From JBHIFE01 sp046760985 (GTDB lineage Bacteria; Chloroflexota; Dehalococcoidia; Dehalococcoidales; RBG-16-60-22), in contig JBHIFE010000011.1 of the NCBI GenBank assembly GCA_046760985.1, forward strand, positions 1 to 23,487: DNA of 23,487 nucleotides, read 5' to 3'. Made by a program: the position numbers and the translations under genes. Below are positions 7,801 to 14,203 of the stretch, one piece after another (positions within the stretch are counted from its first letter, which is position 1; each line of letters begins with the position of its first letter). The notes beneath the pieces are model-generated. The model saw only the letters and a program-made list of their open reading frames with translations. It was not told the origin of the DNA and did no database searches.

Positions 7801-8286
7801 CTACATTTTACCACGAACCTTCTTTCTTAAAGCTTCAGCCACATGTTGAGGGACAAGGTCATTAATGTTACCTTCCAAGTAGGCTACCTCCTTGAGCAGA
7901 CTGGAGCTAAGGAACTGATACTCTTGACTTGCCATCAGGCAAACTAGGTCGAGCTCAGGGGCTAACTTTTTGTTCATCATCGCCATTTCAAATTCCCTCT
8001 CAAAGTCAGCACTCATTCTCAACCCGCGTATCATAACTTGCGCCTTTACTTGCTTGGCAAAATCAATGGCAAGCCCATTGAAAGGTTTCACCTCAACATT
8101 AGGCAGATTGGCTACCGCCCGTCTTGCCAAATCTACCCTCTCCTCGGCAGTGAAGAAAACATGCTTGTTTGGTTTCTCATAGACCCCGATGATTACCTTT
8201 TCAAAAAGCCTAGCCGCCCTAGAAACAATATCAAGATGCCCATTAGTTATCGGATCGAAGCTGCCAGGGTAGATAGCCACAGTCAA
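7801..8286 (-). CDS. coaD: Phosphopantetheine adenylyltransferase
   Basis: This enzyme transfers AMP from ATP to 4'-phosphopantetheine, the penultimate step of coenzyme A synthesis, in the cytoplasm. The N-terminal nucleotidyltransferase motif is intact (IYPGSFDPITNGHLDIV, with the T/HxGH-type TNGH). The later QEYQFLSSSLLKEVAYLEGNI block is the expected CoaD substrate-binding region. At 161 residues it is of normal size. The start is TTG 8286, with AAGGAG at 8295-8300; a GTG two codons later is an alternative. The TTGA overlap with the rsmD stop indicates translational coupling. The rsmD-coaD order is widespread in bacteria. Confidence 0.96.
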   Translation of the reverse strand: MTVAIYPGSFDPITNGHLDIVSRAARLFEKVIIGVYEKPNKHVFFTAEERVDLARRAVANLPNVEVKPFNGLAIDFAKQVKAQVMIRGLRMSADFEREFEMAMMNKKLAPELDLVCLMASQEYQFLSSSLLKEVAYLEGNINDLVPQHVAEALRKKVRGKM

Positions 8287-8837
8287 GGTCTGCTCTCCTT
8301 TTTATATACTGCAATGCAACTATCACCATGCCGATACTCTTTAACCAGGTTTAATGGAGCGTAAGTTGAATCTAAAGGAAGGCGAGAAGAGTGTGTCACC
8401 ACTACAATTGAATCTGCCCCGACCAGTTTAGAGGTTGCCAGTTGTGCCAACAGATTACCTATGGACGAATTAGAGTAAGGCGGGTCCATTATTATAATGT
8501 TATACTCCTTATCAAGAAAAGAAAGTGCCTTCGCTACACTACAACAATAAATATGAGCCTGTGCTGCTAGCTTGGTCTTTTCTAAATTTTGTCTAATTAT
8601 ATCACAACATCGCGGCTCGCGTTCAACAAAGTCAACCCAACCTGCCCCCCGACTTAAGGCTTCAATACCTAAGGCACCACTACCAGAAAATAAATCAAGC
8701 ACCTGCTCCCAGTCGTCGGTAATGGTTTCTAAGATAGAGAAAATTGCTCCCCGGACTAAATCCGTTGCTGGACGAGTAACATTTCCCTTGGGTGCTTTGA
8801 GTCGGTGCCCTTTCGCTTTGCCAGCAATAACTCGCAT
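8283..8837 (-). CDS. rsmD: 16S rRNA (guanine966-N2)-methyltransferase
   Basis: This SAM-dependent enzyme methylates G966 of 16S rRNA during small-subunit assembly. The N-terminus MRVIAGKAKGHRLKAPKG, the SAM-binding loop VLDLFSGSGALGIEALSRG and the catalytic motif IIIMDPPY are diagnostic. I place the start at ATG 8837 (184 residues). The frame is open upstream to a TTG at 8897, but that TTG is the first codon-like triplet of a TTGACA -35 box, and the extra 20 residues are hydrophobic and absent from the family. The Shine-Dalgarno at 8837 is weak. It is coupled to coaD by a 4-base overlap. Confidence 0.95.
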   Translation of the reverse strand: MRVIAGKAKGHRLKAPKGNVTRPATDLVRGAIFSILETITDDWEQVLDLFSGSGALGIEALSRGAGWVDFVEREPRCCDIIRQNLEKTKLAAQAHIYCCSVAKALSFLDKEYNIIIMDPPYSNSSIGNLLAQLATSKLVGADSIVVVTHSSRLPLDSTYAPLNLVKEYRHGDSCIAVYKKESRP

Positions 8838-8868
8838 TCCAAATATAATCAAAAGGAAAGTCACTAAT

Positions 8869-8897
8869 AGGATAACCGCTGGAGATAGAATTGTCAA
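8869..8897 (-). promoter_or_regulatory. Promoter for rsmD-coaD
   Basis: On the minus strand, TTGACA (8892-8897) and TATCCT (8869-8874) are separated by 17 nt. The -35 is perfect and the -10 has four of six matches. Transcription would start near 8862, about 25 nt before the rsmD ATG. This supports the shorter rsmD start. Confidence 0.6.
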
Positions 8898-8965
8898 TAA
8901 AAGTGTTGGGTTGGTTCTCCTCAGCAGTGATTGACCGCTACTTTGTCTTTAAAGGTTCAAGGTGC

Positions 8966-9148
8966 CTAAAAGTCCTGCCCAGGCAGAAGTATCCGATGCA
9001 AACGACAGCACCGGCAACGCTCATAGCGGCGTCGGACCTTATAAAACCCTTTCCTGCCGCAGCGGGGGCAAACCTCAAACCTCATCCCGTTGCCGTTCCG
9101 GTTACCCCTCCTTCCGTTTTGCCCATTTATGGCTCCGGTGGAGGCCAC
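8966..9148 (-). CDS. Small zinc-ribbon protein, function unknown
   Basis: A 60-residue ORF, not recognised as a named family. An N-terminal Gly/Asn-rich stretch (NGQNGRRGNRNGNG) is followed by CPRC-X14-CRCC, a clean CxxC...CxxC zinc-ribbon pattern. The segment between the cysteine pairs is very basic (KGFYKVRRRYER), which suggests nucleic-acid or ribosome binding. The start is GTG 9148 with GAGG nine bases upstream; an internal ATG at residue 22 would still include the zinc ribbon. It lies between ftsZ (134 nt upstream) and rsmD (128 nt downstream to ATG 8837) on the same strand. Opposite-strand ORFs here are shadows. It may be real or spurious; the cysteine spacing favours real. Confidence 0.5.
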   Translation of the reverse strand: MASTGAINGQNGRRGNRNGNGMRFEVCPRCGRKGFYKVRRRYERCRCCRLHRILLPGQDF

Positions 9149-9282
9149 GTTAACATGCCTCGCTGCAAGCAGTCTTATTAATTATCTTAAACAAACACCA
9201 GTCCATCCTCATGTTCTATTGCCCACCCTCTGGATGCTTTCGCTGGTAAACCACTCCACAAAACGGTGAACCATTGAGTACT

Positions 9283-10425
9283 TTAACTCCGGGCGGATTC
9301 TGTCGGAGTCAGCAAGGATGGTTGAAGAGGTTTACTAGGCGGAGTTATTGTCTGGCGTCGATGACTAAATAGGGGGCGACGCAGGAACGAGGGAACATCT
9401 AATTCCTCTTCACTCTTCAAGCCTTTAAGCAGTTGAGTAAGCTCATCCTCTTGGCTAGCTCCGGTCAGTCCCAGCTTGGCAATGAAGCCAGTGGCAATCA
9501 GGGTAATTCTCACCTCGTTATCCATACTCGGGTCATGAGCCACCCCGAAAATGATGTTAGCCTCAGGGTCTACGGCTTGCTTGATTACGTCAGCGGCTTC
9601 ATTAACCTCAAACAGGGTGAGACTACTACCACCAACAACATTGAATAGCACCGCCTTTGACCCATTAATGGAAACATCCAATAGGGGACTAGCTAGAGCT
9701 TCCTTAGCTGCATCTACAGCTCGGTTTTGACCCGTCCCTCTGCCAATAGACATCCAAGCTGGACCAGCATCCTTCATTACCGCCTTAACGTCAGCAAAAT
9801 CAAGGTTAATCAGCCCAGGGGTGGTAATAACCTCAGCAATAGCCTGGACGCCGTGCCTCAGCACGTCATCAGCTAGCTTGAAAGCATTATCCACTCCTGT
9901 CTTCTGGTCACAGAGATCCAGTAGTCGGTCATTGGGGATGATAATAAGAGTATCAACCTTGCCTAACAGGCGAGTAATGCCTTCATTGGCTACCTGGCAG
10001 CGATGGACACCTTCAAAGGAGAATGGTTTGGTAACTACTGCGATGGTAAGGGAACCGCTTTGCTTAGCTATTTCAGCGATAATCGGTGCCGCCCCGGTAC
10101 CAGTACCACCGCCCATGCCACAGGTGATAAATACCATATCAGCTCCGGAAACCATTTCCCTGAGTTCGTCCCGGCTTTCCTCGGCTGCTCTCTGACCTAG
10201 AGTATGGTCGCCACCCACGCCCAGTCCCTTGGTTAGTTTTTCTCCAAGTTGCAAGCGAACTGGGGCCTCAGTAATGGCTAGGGCTTGGGCATCGGTATTC
10301 ATGGCGATGAATTCCACACCTTGAATTTCCTCCCTGACCATCCGGGTTATAGCATTGCTGCCACCACCACCAAGGCCAATGACCTTGATTTTGGCTGGAT
10401 TAGCCACAAAACTTGTTTTTGCCAT
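9283..10425 (-). CDS. ftsZ: Cell division GTPase FtsZ
   Basis: This tubulin homologue forms the division ring on the cytoplasmic face at mid-cell. Visible motifs are the T1-loop region GLGGGGSNAI, the tubulin signature GMGGGTGTGAAP, NDRLL, and the T7-loop NLDFADVKAVM with its catalytic Asp. The globular part ends near residue 318, followed by a short linker. The usual FtsA-binding C-terminal peptide appears as ELDVPSFLRR (about 341-350), but 30 more residues rich in Pro, Ser and Thr follow it, where most FtsZ proteins end. AAGGAGGAG lies directly before the ATG. It follows ftsA by 44 nt on the same strand. Total length 380. Confidence 0.98.
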   Translation of the reverse strand: MAKTSFVANPAKIKVIGLGGGGSNAITRMVREEIQGVEFIAMNTDAQALAITEAPVRLQLGEKLTKGLGVGGDHTLGQRAAEESRDELREMVSGADMVFITCGMGGGTGTGAAPIIAEIAKQSGSLTIAVVTKPFSFEGVHRCQVANEGITRLLGKVDTLIIIPNDRLLDLCDQKTGVDNAFKLADDVLRHGVQAIAEVITTPGLINLDFADVKAVMKDAGPAWMSIGRGTGQNRAVDAAKEALASPLLDVSINGSKAVLFNVVGGSSLTLFEVNEAADVIKQAVDPEANIIFGVAHDPSMDNEVRITLIATGFIAKLGLTGASQEDELTQLLKGLKSEEELDVPSFLRRPLFSHRRQTITPPSKPLQPSLLTPTESARS

Positions 10426-10469
10426 CTCCTCCTCCTTTTTATACTAGTTATAGAAATTACTTCGATTTC

Positions 10470-11684
10470 CTAGCGGAACAGTTTCCTAAGCCGAAAAGCT
10501 AAGCGCCGTAAAGCAGCGCGAAATCCCCAGGACTGCCAGTTCTGCTTACCCTCGCTCTTTACCGCCCACAGCAGCAGACCAACGCTGGTGGCATAGGCTG
10601 GGTCGCAAAGGGTGTCAGTGATACCAGATATACTAGTAGGAGTGCCTACTCTTACCGGGAGTCTTAGTATCTCACGCCCCAACGCGGCTATACCGGAAAG
10701 ATTAGAAGTACCGCCAGTGAGCACCAGACCAGCCGGAACCAGTGTTTCATATTCAGAGTTTGGCAGTTCCAGCAGGATAAGCTTGATGATTTCCTCGACT
10801 CGTGCCCGAATAATGTCACACAGGTCTTGATAGGAGACACCGTGCCCATCTTGTGAGATTGCGGTAGTGGTTTCTGCCTTACTTTCGTAAACTGGCATAA
10901 CACTACCGTATCTTTTCTTCATCTCCTCAGCCACATCAAACGGTAGCCCCAGACCGATGGAAATATCTCTGGTGAGTTGATAGCCGGCTACCGGCAGAAT
11001 AGAGGTATGCCAGATGCTTCCATCTTTGAAAACAGCAATATCGGTAGTGCCACCGCCGATGTCAGCTAGTATGATACCTATTTGCTTCTCATCCTCGGTC
11101 AATACTGCCTCGCTGCTGGCTAAAGGCTCGAGGACAAGGTCTTCAATATCTATGCCAACACCGCGAATACACTTTACCAGGTTCTGGATAGAAGTTACTG
11201 CAGCGGTAATGACATGTGTCTCTACATCAAGCCTAAAGCCATGCATTCCTACCGGGTTCTTGACTCCTGCCTGACCATCAACGGCATAAGCGCGAGGAAT
11301 AACGTGAAGTAGCCTTCGTTCACTGGGAATTTTGACACTCTGGGCGGAGGCGAGAACACGCTTCAGGTCATCGGGACGCACTACGCGGTCGTTACGAGTG
11401 ATAGCTACTACCCCTCGATTATTTAGCGAACTGACATGCCTCCCAGTCACACCAACATAGGCTGATTCTACTTTATAGTTGCTCGCCTGTTCCGCTTTCT
11501 TCACTGACTCACGAATTGACTTCCTGGCTTCATCGATGTTGACCACCAAGCCTTTATGTAACCCCACCGATGGAGCAACACCAACGCCAACAACTCGCAT
11601 AATACCGCCATCATTTACCTCAGCGATGGTGGTGCATACCTTAGTGGTACCAACATCAATAGAAGCTATACTCCGTTTTTTCAT
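10470..11684 (-). CDS. ftsA: Cell division protein FtsA
   Basis: This actin-like protein tethers FtsZ to the membrane. It has 404 residues. The phosphate-1 motif is SIDVGTTKVCTTIAEV at the N-terminus. The FtsA-specific 1C region follows, then phosphate-2 ILADIGGGTTDIAVF (about 205-219) and the adenosine motif VLTGGTSNLSGI. The C-terminal 17 residues (FRAALRRLAFRLRKLFR) are a basic amphipathic helix, as expected for the membrane-targeting sequence. The Shine-Dalgarno AAGGAGG lies seven bases or so before the ATG. ftsZ follows by 44 nt. The first 22 codons are mirrored by the N-terminus of the small gene just upstream (11775-11990). Confidence 0.97.
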   Translation of the reverse strand: MKKRSIASIDVGTTKVCTTIAEVNDGGIMRVVGVGVAPSVGLHKGLVVNIDEARKSIRESVKKAEQASNYKVESAYVGVTGRHVSSLNNRGVVAITRNDRVVRPDDLKRVLASAQSVKIPSERRLLHVIPRAYAVDGQAGVKNPVGMHGFRLDVETHVITAAVTSIQNLVKCIRGVGIDIEDLVLEPLASSEAVLTEDEKQIGIILADIGGGTTDIAVFKDGSIWHTSILPVAGYQLTRDISIGLGLPFDVAEEMKKRYGSVMPVYESKAETTTAISQDGHGVSYQDLCDIIRARVEEIIKLILLELPNSEYETLVPAGLVLTGGTSNLSGIAALGREILRLPVRVGTPTSISGITDTLCDPAYATSVGLLLWAVKSEGKQNWQSWGFRAALRRLAFRLRKLFR

Positions 11685-11990
11685 CTAGCCCTCCTTTTAA
11701 CTAGATTCCGACCCCTCTCAAGCTCTGCTTCTTTTACATCTTCAGAACCTCCTCTTTGCAAATTCTGGACCAACCTAGTCTGCTTCAAAAACCATCTTGA
11801 GTCTCTTCAACAAAGCCGGTCTTCTCCAGGCTCCGACTTTGGTTTCGGTTAAAATATTCCGTACCTCATCGGTTCCATAAAAACCATATTGAGCAATAAT
11901 GTGCTCAGCCACTCTCAATTTTAAGTCAGCCATAGTTGTGCATCCGCTAGTGACCCCGGTATCAATGCCAGCTATAACCTGTTGTTCCAT
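11619..11990 (-). repeat. Diverged direct repeat of the ftsA 5' end
   Basis: The copies are 11619-11684 (first 22 codons of ftsA) and 11925-11990 (first 22 codons of the chimeric gene), offset 306 bp. Several codons are identical (ATG, ATA, GCT, GAT, ACT, TGC), and 11 of 22 residues match. The different offset from the rsmH repeat implies later indels in the spacers. Confidence 0.6.
11775..11990 (-). CDS. Chimeric small protein: FtsA N-terminus joined to RsmH C-terminus
   Basis: A 71-residue ORF between rsmH and ftsA. Residues 1-22 (MEQQVIAGIDTGVTSGCTTM..) align with FtsA 1-22 at 11 identical positions, including the DxG...T and CTT of the phosphate-1 region. Residues 24-71, beginning KLRVAEHII, align without gaps to the last 48 residues of RsmH, beginning KLRAAECII, at 26 identical positions; both end in a W-R-(K/R)-P-A-L-L-K block. 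ATG 11990 is chosen because GGAG lies six bases upstream; a TTG at 12011 would translate that site. The arrangement is what a tandem duplication spanning the rsmH end and ftsA start leaves at its join. The intact frame and Shine-Dalgarno despite strong divergence suggest a retained protein, but a decaying remnant cannot be excluded. Function unknown. Confidence 0.7.
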   Translation of the reverse strand: MEQQVIAGIDTGVTSGCTTMADLKLRVAEHIIAQYGFYGTDEVRNILTETKVGAWRRPALLKRLKMVFEAD

Positions 11991-12189
11991 TTCACTCTCC
12001 TGCCTAACCAAGCTCCATTTATATTTTCAGATTCCACCTAATTTAGACTGCGGAAAAGACCACTTGCAGCTTCTTCAGCAAAGCCGGCTTTCTCCAGGCT
12101 CTAGCTCCAGTCTCAGCTAAAAAACTTTCCAACTCAGTGATTCCATAACAATCATCCTGACTAATAATGCACTCAGCTGCTCTCAATTT
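11775..12189 (-). repeat. Diverged direct repeat of the rsmH 3' end
   Basis: The two copies are 11775-11921 (in the small chimeric gene) and 12043-12189 (the 3' end of rsmH), 147 nt each including the stop, at a constant offset of 268 bp with no gaps. The best-conserved part matches at 21 of 24 bases (11811-11834 against 12079-12102), around the codons for GAWRRPAL and RAWRKPAL. Confidence 0.8.
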
Positions 12190-13101
12190 GGCACTGCGAC
12201 TACGCGGATTAAGTTGAATCTCCAATGATGAAGGAATAATGACCCGCTTATGGATTAACCTCAAGCGAGCTTTATGACCACAAATACAGACTGGCGTACC
12301 TGGGGGGCAAATACAGTCCTTCGCTTCTTGTTGCAAGAACTGTTTTACTATGCGGTCTTCAAGAGAGTGATAGCTAATAACTACCAGCCTACCCTCAAAC
12401 CCGAGGAGGTCAACCGCCTGTTTTAGAGCGGTTTCAAGGTTGTCGAGTTCCTGATTAACTGCTATTCGTAGTGCCTGGAAGGTTTTGGTGGCTGGATGGA
12501 TTCTAGTCCTTTTCCTGCCAATAGCCCGCTCTATCGTCCGAACTAGGTGAAGAGTGGATTTTATGGGACGTTCGTTCACAATGCATCGCGCTATTTGGCG
12601 GCTATAGCCTTCCTCGCCATACGTTCTTATCAGATGAGCTAGCTCGGCTTCGGTGGAAGTGTTAACAATATCGGCGGCAGTAACCTCCTGGTCAGGACTA
12701 AGCCGCATGTCCAAAGGCGCATCATACTGAAAGCTAAAACCACGCCCCTTCGCATTGAGTTGAAGAGAGGAGAGACCAAGGTCAAATAGAATGCCATGCA
12801 CCGGGAAGAAGTCATATTTAATACAGATAGCCTGTAAATTGGCGAAATTCTCATTAACTAGAAGAATTGAGTTGCTATAAGCTTCAAGCCTAGCTTCGGC
12901 TACTTTGATAGCTTCAGGGTCAGCATCAATACCCAATAATTGTCCACCGGGTGAACTATGCTCCAAAATAGCCAGGGCATGCCCGCCTCCTCCCAGTGTG
13001 CAATCAATATAGCGCCCCCCGGGCTGGACGGCTAATGCCCTGATTGTTTCTTCAAGTAGAACCGGAATATGGCTGGAACCTTGTCTATTTGGACTCACCA
13101 C
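12043..13101 (-). CDS. rsmH: 16S rRNA (cytosine1402-N4)-methyltransferase with C-terminal extension
   Basis: RsmH (formerly MraW) methylates N4 of C1402 in 16S rRNA using SAM. Diagnostic parts are HIPVLLEETIRAL, the SAM loop YIDCTLGGGGHALAIL, FDLGLSSLQLNAKGRGFSF with DMRLS, the cysteine-rich CICPPGTPVCICGHK, and the near-terminal NPRSRSAKLRAAE. At 352 residues it exceeds the usual 310-320 because about 44 residues follow the KLRAAE motif. That extension is the segment duplicated in the small gene downstream. Start is GTG 13101, with a second GTG at 13098, preceded by GGAGAGG. It overlaps the mraZ end by 17 nt (TAG at 13085-13087), as is common for this pair. Confidence 0.97.
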   Translation of the reverse strand: MVSPNRQGSSHIPVLLEETIRALAVQPGGRYIDCTLGGGGHALAILEHSSPGGQLLGIDADPEAIKVAEARLEAYSNSILLVNENFANLQAICIKYDFFPVHGILFDLGLSSLQLNAKGRGFSFQYDAPLDMRLSPDQEVTAADIVNTSTEAELAHLIRTYGEEGYSRQIARCIVNERPIKSTLHLVRTIERAIGRKRTRIHPATKTFQALRIAVNQELDNLETALKQAVDLLGFEGRLVVISYHSLEDRIVKQFLQQEAKDCICPPGTPVCICGHKARLRLIHKRVIIPSSLEIQLNPRSRSAKLRAAECIISQDDCYGITELESFLAETGARAWRKPALLKKLQVVFSAV

Positions 13102-13522
13102 GCCTCTCCAGGCTTTCTATAATCTGCCAGGCTTGCTCCTGACTAATAGCCTTCTCTTCTTCCCAAAGAATCTTGTTCCATATCTCAAGGTAAGTATTAG
13201 CTCCGGCAATAACTACCTCATCCACAATCTCGGCATGCTCCCGCAGTGGTATCGGTAAGGCGATTCTACCCTGTCCATCCATATTGATACTAAAGGCGGT
13301 AGCAAAAATGGCTCGCGTTAGCCTTCTCAGCTTGCTACGTGTCAGTGAACCGCTAGTAAGTTCAGTGGCTAGCTTTCTCCACTCAGATAACGGGTAGGCA
13401 TTAATGCATTTATCCGCCCCTGGCGCTAATACCACCCCATCTTTTAATTCCCTTCTGAAACGGGGCGGAACCGGCACCCTGCCCTTCTCGTCAATCTTGT
13501 ATTCAAATTCACCAAAAAACAT
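13085..13522 (-). CDS. mraZ: Transcriptional regulator MraZ
   Basis: MraZ is the first gene of the division and cell-wall (dcw) cluster and a DNA-binding repressor of its own promoter. It has two SpoVT/AbrB-like beta domains. The first begins MFFGEFEYKIDEKGRVPVPPRFR and the second has FSINMDGQGRIALPIPLREHAEI, each with the DxKGR/DGQGR signature. I use ATG 13522 (145 residues) because families start at MFxG. A GTG at 13552 would translate the GGGGAGG region and the candidate operator. The GGGGAGG Shine-Dalgarno is about 12 bases from the ATG, somewhat far. A strong promoter and TGGGG repeats lie just upstream. Confidence 0.95.
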   Translation of the reverse strand: MFFGEFEYKIDEKGRVPVPPRFRRELKDGVVLAPGADKCINAYPLSEWRKLATELTSGSLTRSKLRRLTRAIFATAFSINMDGQGRIALPIPLREHAEIVDEVVIAGANTYLEIWNKILWEEEKAISQEQAWQIIESLERRGESK

Positions 13523-13527
13523 TTTTT

Positions 13528-13573
13528 GCCCAAACCTCCCCTTATTCCCCACAATCTACCACCTTTTACCCCA
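13528..13573 (-). promoter_or_regulatory. Candidate MraZ boxes
   Basis: On the minus strand, TGGGG occurs at 13569-13573 and 13547-13551, 22 bp apart, within a longer imperfect direct repeat (12 of 15 bases around GTGGGG). A TGGTA lies between them, 10 bp from the second, and a TGGGC lies at 13528-13532. MraZ proteins are known to bind TGGG-type direct repeats at about helical spacing upstream of mraZ. The repeats span the predicted transcription start. Confidence 0.5.
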
Positions 13574-13576
13574 CAT

Positions 13577-13605
13577 TCTATAACACGCTTACCCCCATTT
13601 GTCAA
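13577..13605 (-). promoter_or_regulatory. mraZ promoter
   Basis: On the minus strand, TTGACA (13600-13605) is followed after 17 nt by TATAGA (13577-13582). The -35 is perfect and the -10 has four of six matches. Transcription would start near 13570, giving a leader of roughly 48 nt. It probably drives mraZ-rsmH-small gene-ftsA-ftsZ. Confidence 0.7.
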
Positions 13606-13615
13606 TACCTTTGCT

Positions 13616-13647
13616 AAGAATTTGTTAAAAATTGCTGGAAAATTCTT
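13616..13647. promoter_or_regulatory. Inverted repeat between divergent promoters
   Basis: AAGAATTT (13616-13623) and AAATTCTT (13640-13647) form a perfect 8-bp inverted repeat with a 16-nt spacer. It lies between the -35 boxes of the mraZ and mog-like promoters. It could be an operator or a structural element; no regulator is indicated. Confidence 0.3.
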
Positions 13648-13650
13648 GAT

Positions 13651-13679
13651 TTGGCGATATGTCCCGTATGTGGTAAAAT
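13651..13679 (+). promoter_or_regulatory. Promoter for the mog-trmD-rplS-priA-def group
   Basis: TTGGCG (13651-13656) is followed after 17 nt by TAAAAT (13674-13679), which has the extended -10 TG at 13671-13672. Transcription would start near 13686, leaving a leader of only about 17 nt before ATG 13703. Confidence 0.6.
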
Positions 13680-13702
13680 GGATTTTCGAGAAAGACAGTA
13701 TT

Positions 13703-14188
13703 ATGCTCAATGTCGGTATCCTCACCATTAGTGATAAAGGATGGCACAGACAGCGCTATGATGAAAGCAGTAAGGTAATCAGGGATAACCTCTCTCTTTT
13801 AGATAGTCATGTCGTTAAGTACAAGATTGTCCCTGATGAGATGGACGTTATTAGCCACAAGCTTGCTGAGTGGGCTGACGAAGGTAACCTGGATGTTATC
13901 ATAACCACCGGTGGTACCGGATTGAGCCAGCGTGATGTTACTCCGGAAGCAACTCTTTCTATAGTGGATAAGGTCGTGCCCGGTTTCGCTGAAGCAATGA
14001 GGGTCAGAACGTTTAACACCACGCCAACAGCTATATTGAGTCGGGCTACGGCTGGGGTGAGAGGAAAGTGTCTTATTATCAACCTGCCCGGTAGCCCAAA
14101 GGCAGTTGGGGAGTGCCTTGAGGTTATATTACCGGTCATTCCCCATGCAGTTGAAATTATTAAAGGGGAGGTAACTGAGCACTCTTAG
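13703..14188 (+). CDS. Molybdopterin-binding MoaB/Mog family protein
   Basis: A 161-residue protein of the MoaB/Mog family, which adenylates molybdopterin before molybdenum insertion. It begins VGILTISDKG and carries the molybdopterin-binding block DVIITTGGTGLSQRDVTPEAT, followed by the conserved LPGSPKAVGECLEVILPVIPHA. The catalytic-site GGTG, and the Asp of RDVTPE, are present. ATG 13703 is chosen as it begins the conserved fold; the frame is open upstream to 13526, but that part crosses the promoter. The Shine-Dalgarno is weak (GAAAGA). It lies 15 nt upstream of trmD, where rimM or rpsP is more usual. Mog and MoaB cannot be told apart with confidence from sequence alone. Confidence 0.9.
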   Translation: MLNVGILTISDKGWHRQRYDESSKVIRDNLSLLDSHVVKYKIVPDEMDVISHKLAEWADEGNLDVIITTGGTGLSQRDVTPEATLSIVDKVVPGFAEAMRVRTFNTTPTAILSRATAGVRGKCLIINLPGSPKAVGECLEVILPVIPHAVEIIKGEVTEHS

Positions 14189-14203
14189 AGAGGAATCAAA
14201 CCG

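Noticed and set aside
8891..9181. Plus-strand ORFs of 96 and 63 residues opposite the zinc-ribbon ORF
   Set aside because: No domain or Shine-Dalgarno; the minus-strand frame has a clean CxxC-X14-CxxC pattern and the surrounding genes are on the minus strand.
9149..9282. Two minus-strand ORFs of about 20 codons between ftsZ and the zinc-ribbon ORF, joined by an ATGA overlap
   Set aside because: Too short, with no Shine-Dalgarno or recognisable sequence. No tRNA fold or clear terminator was found in this gap either.
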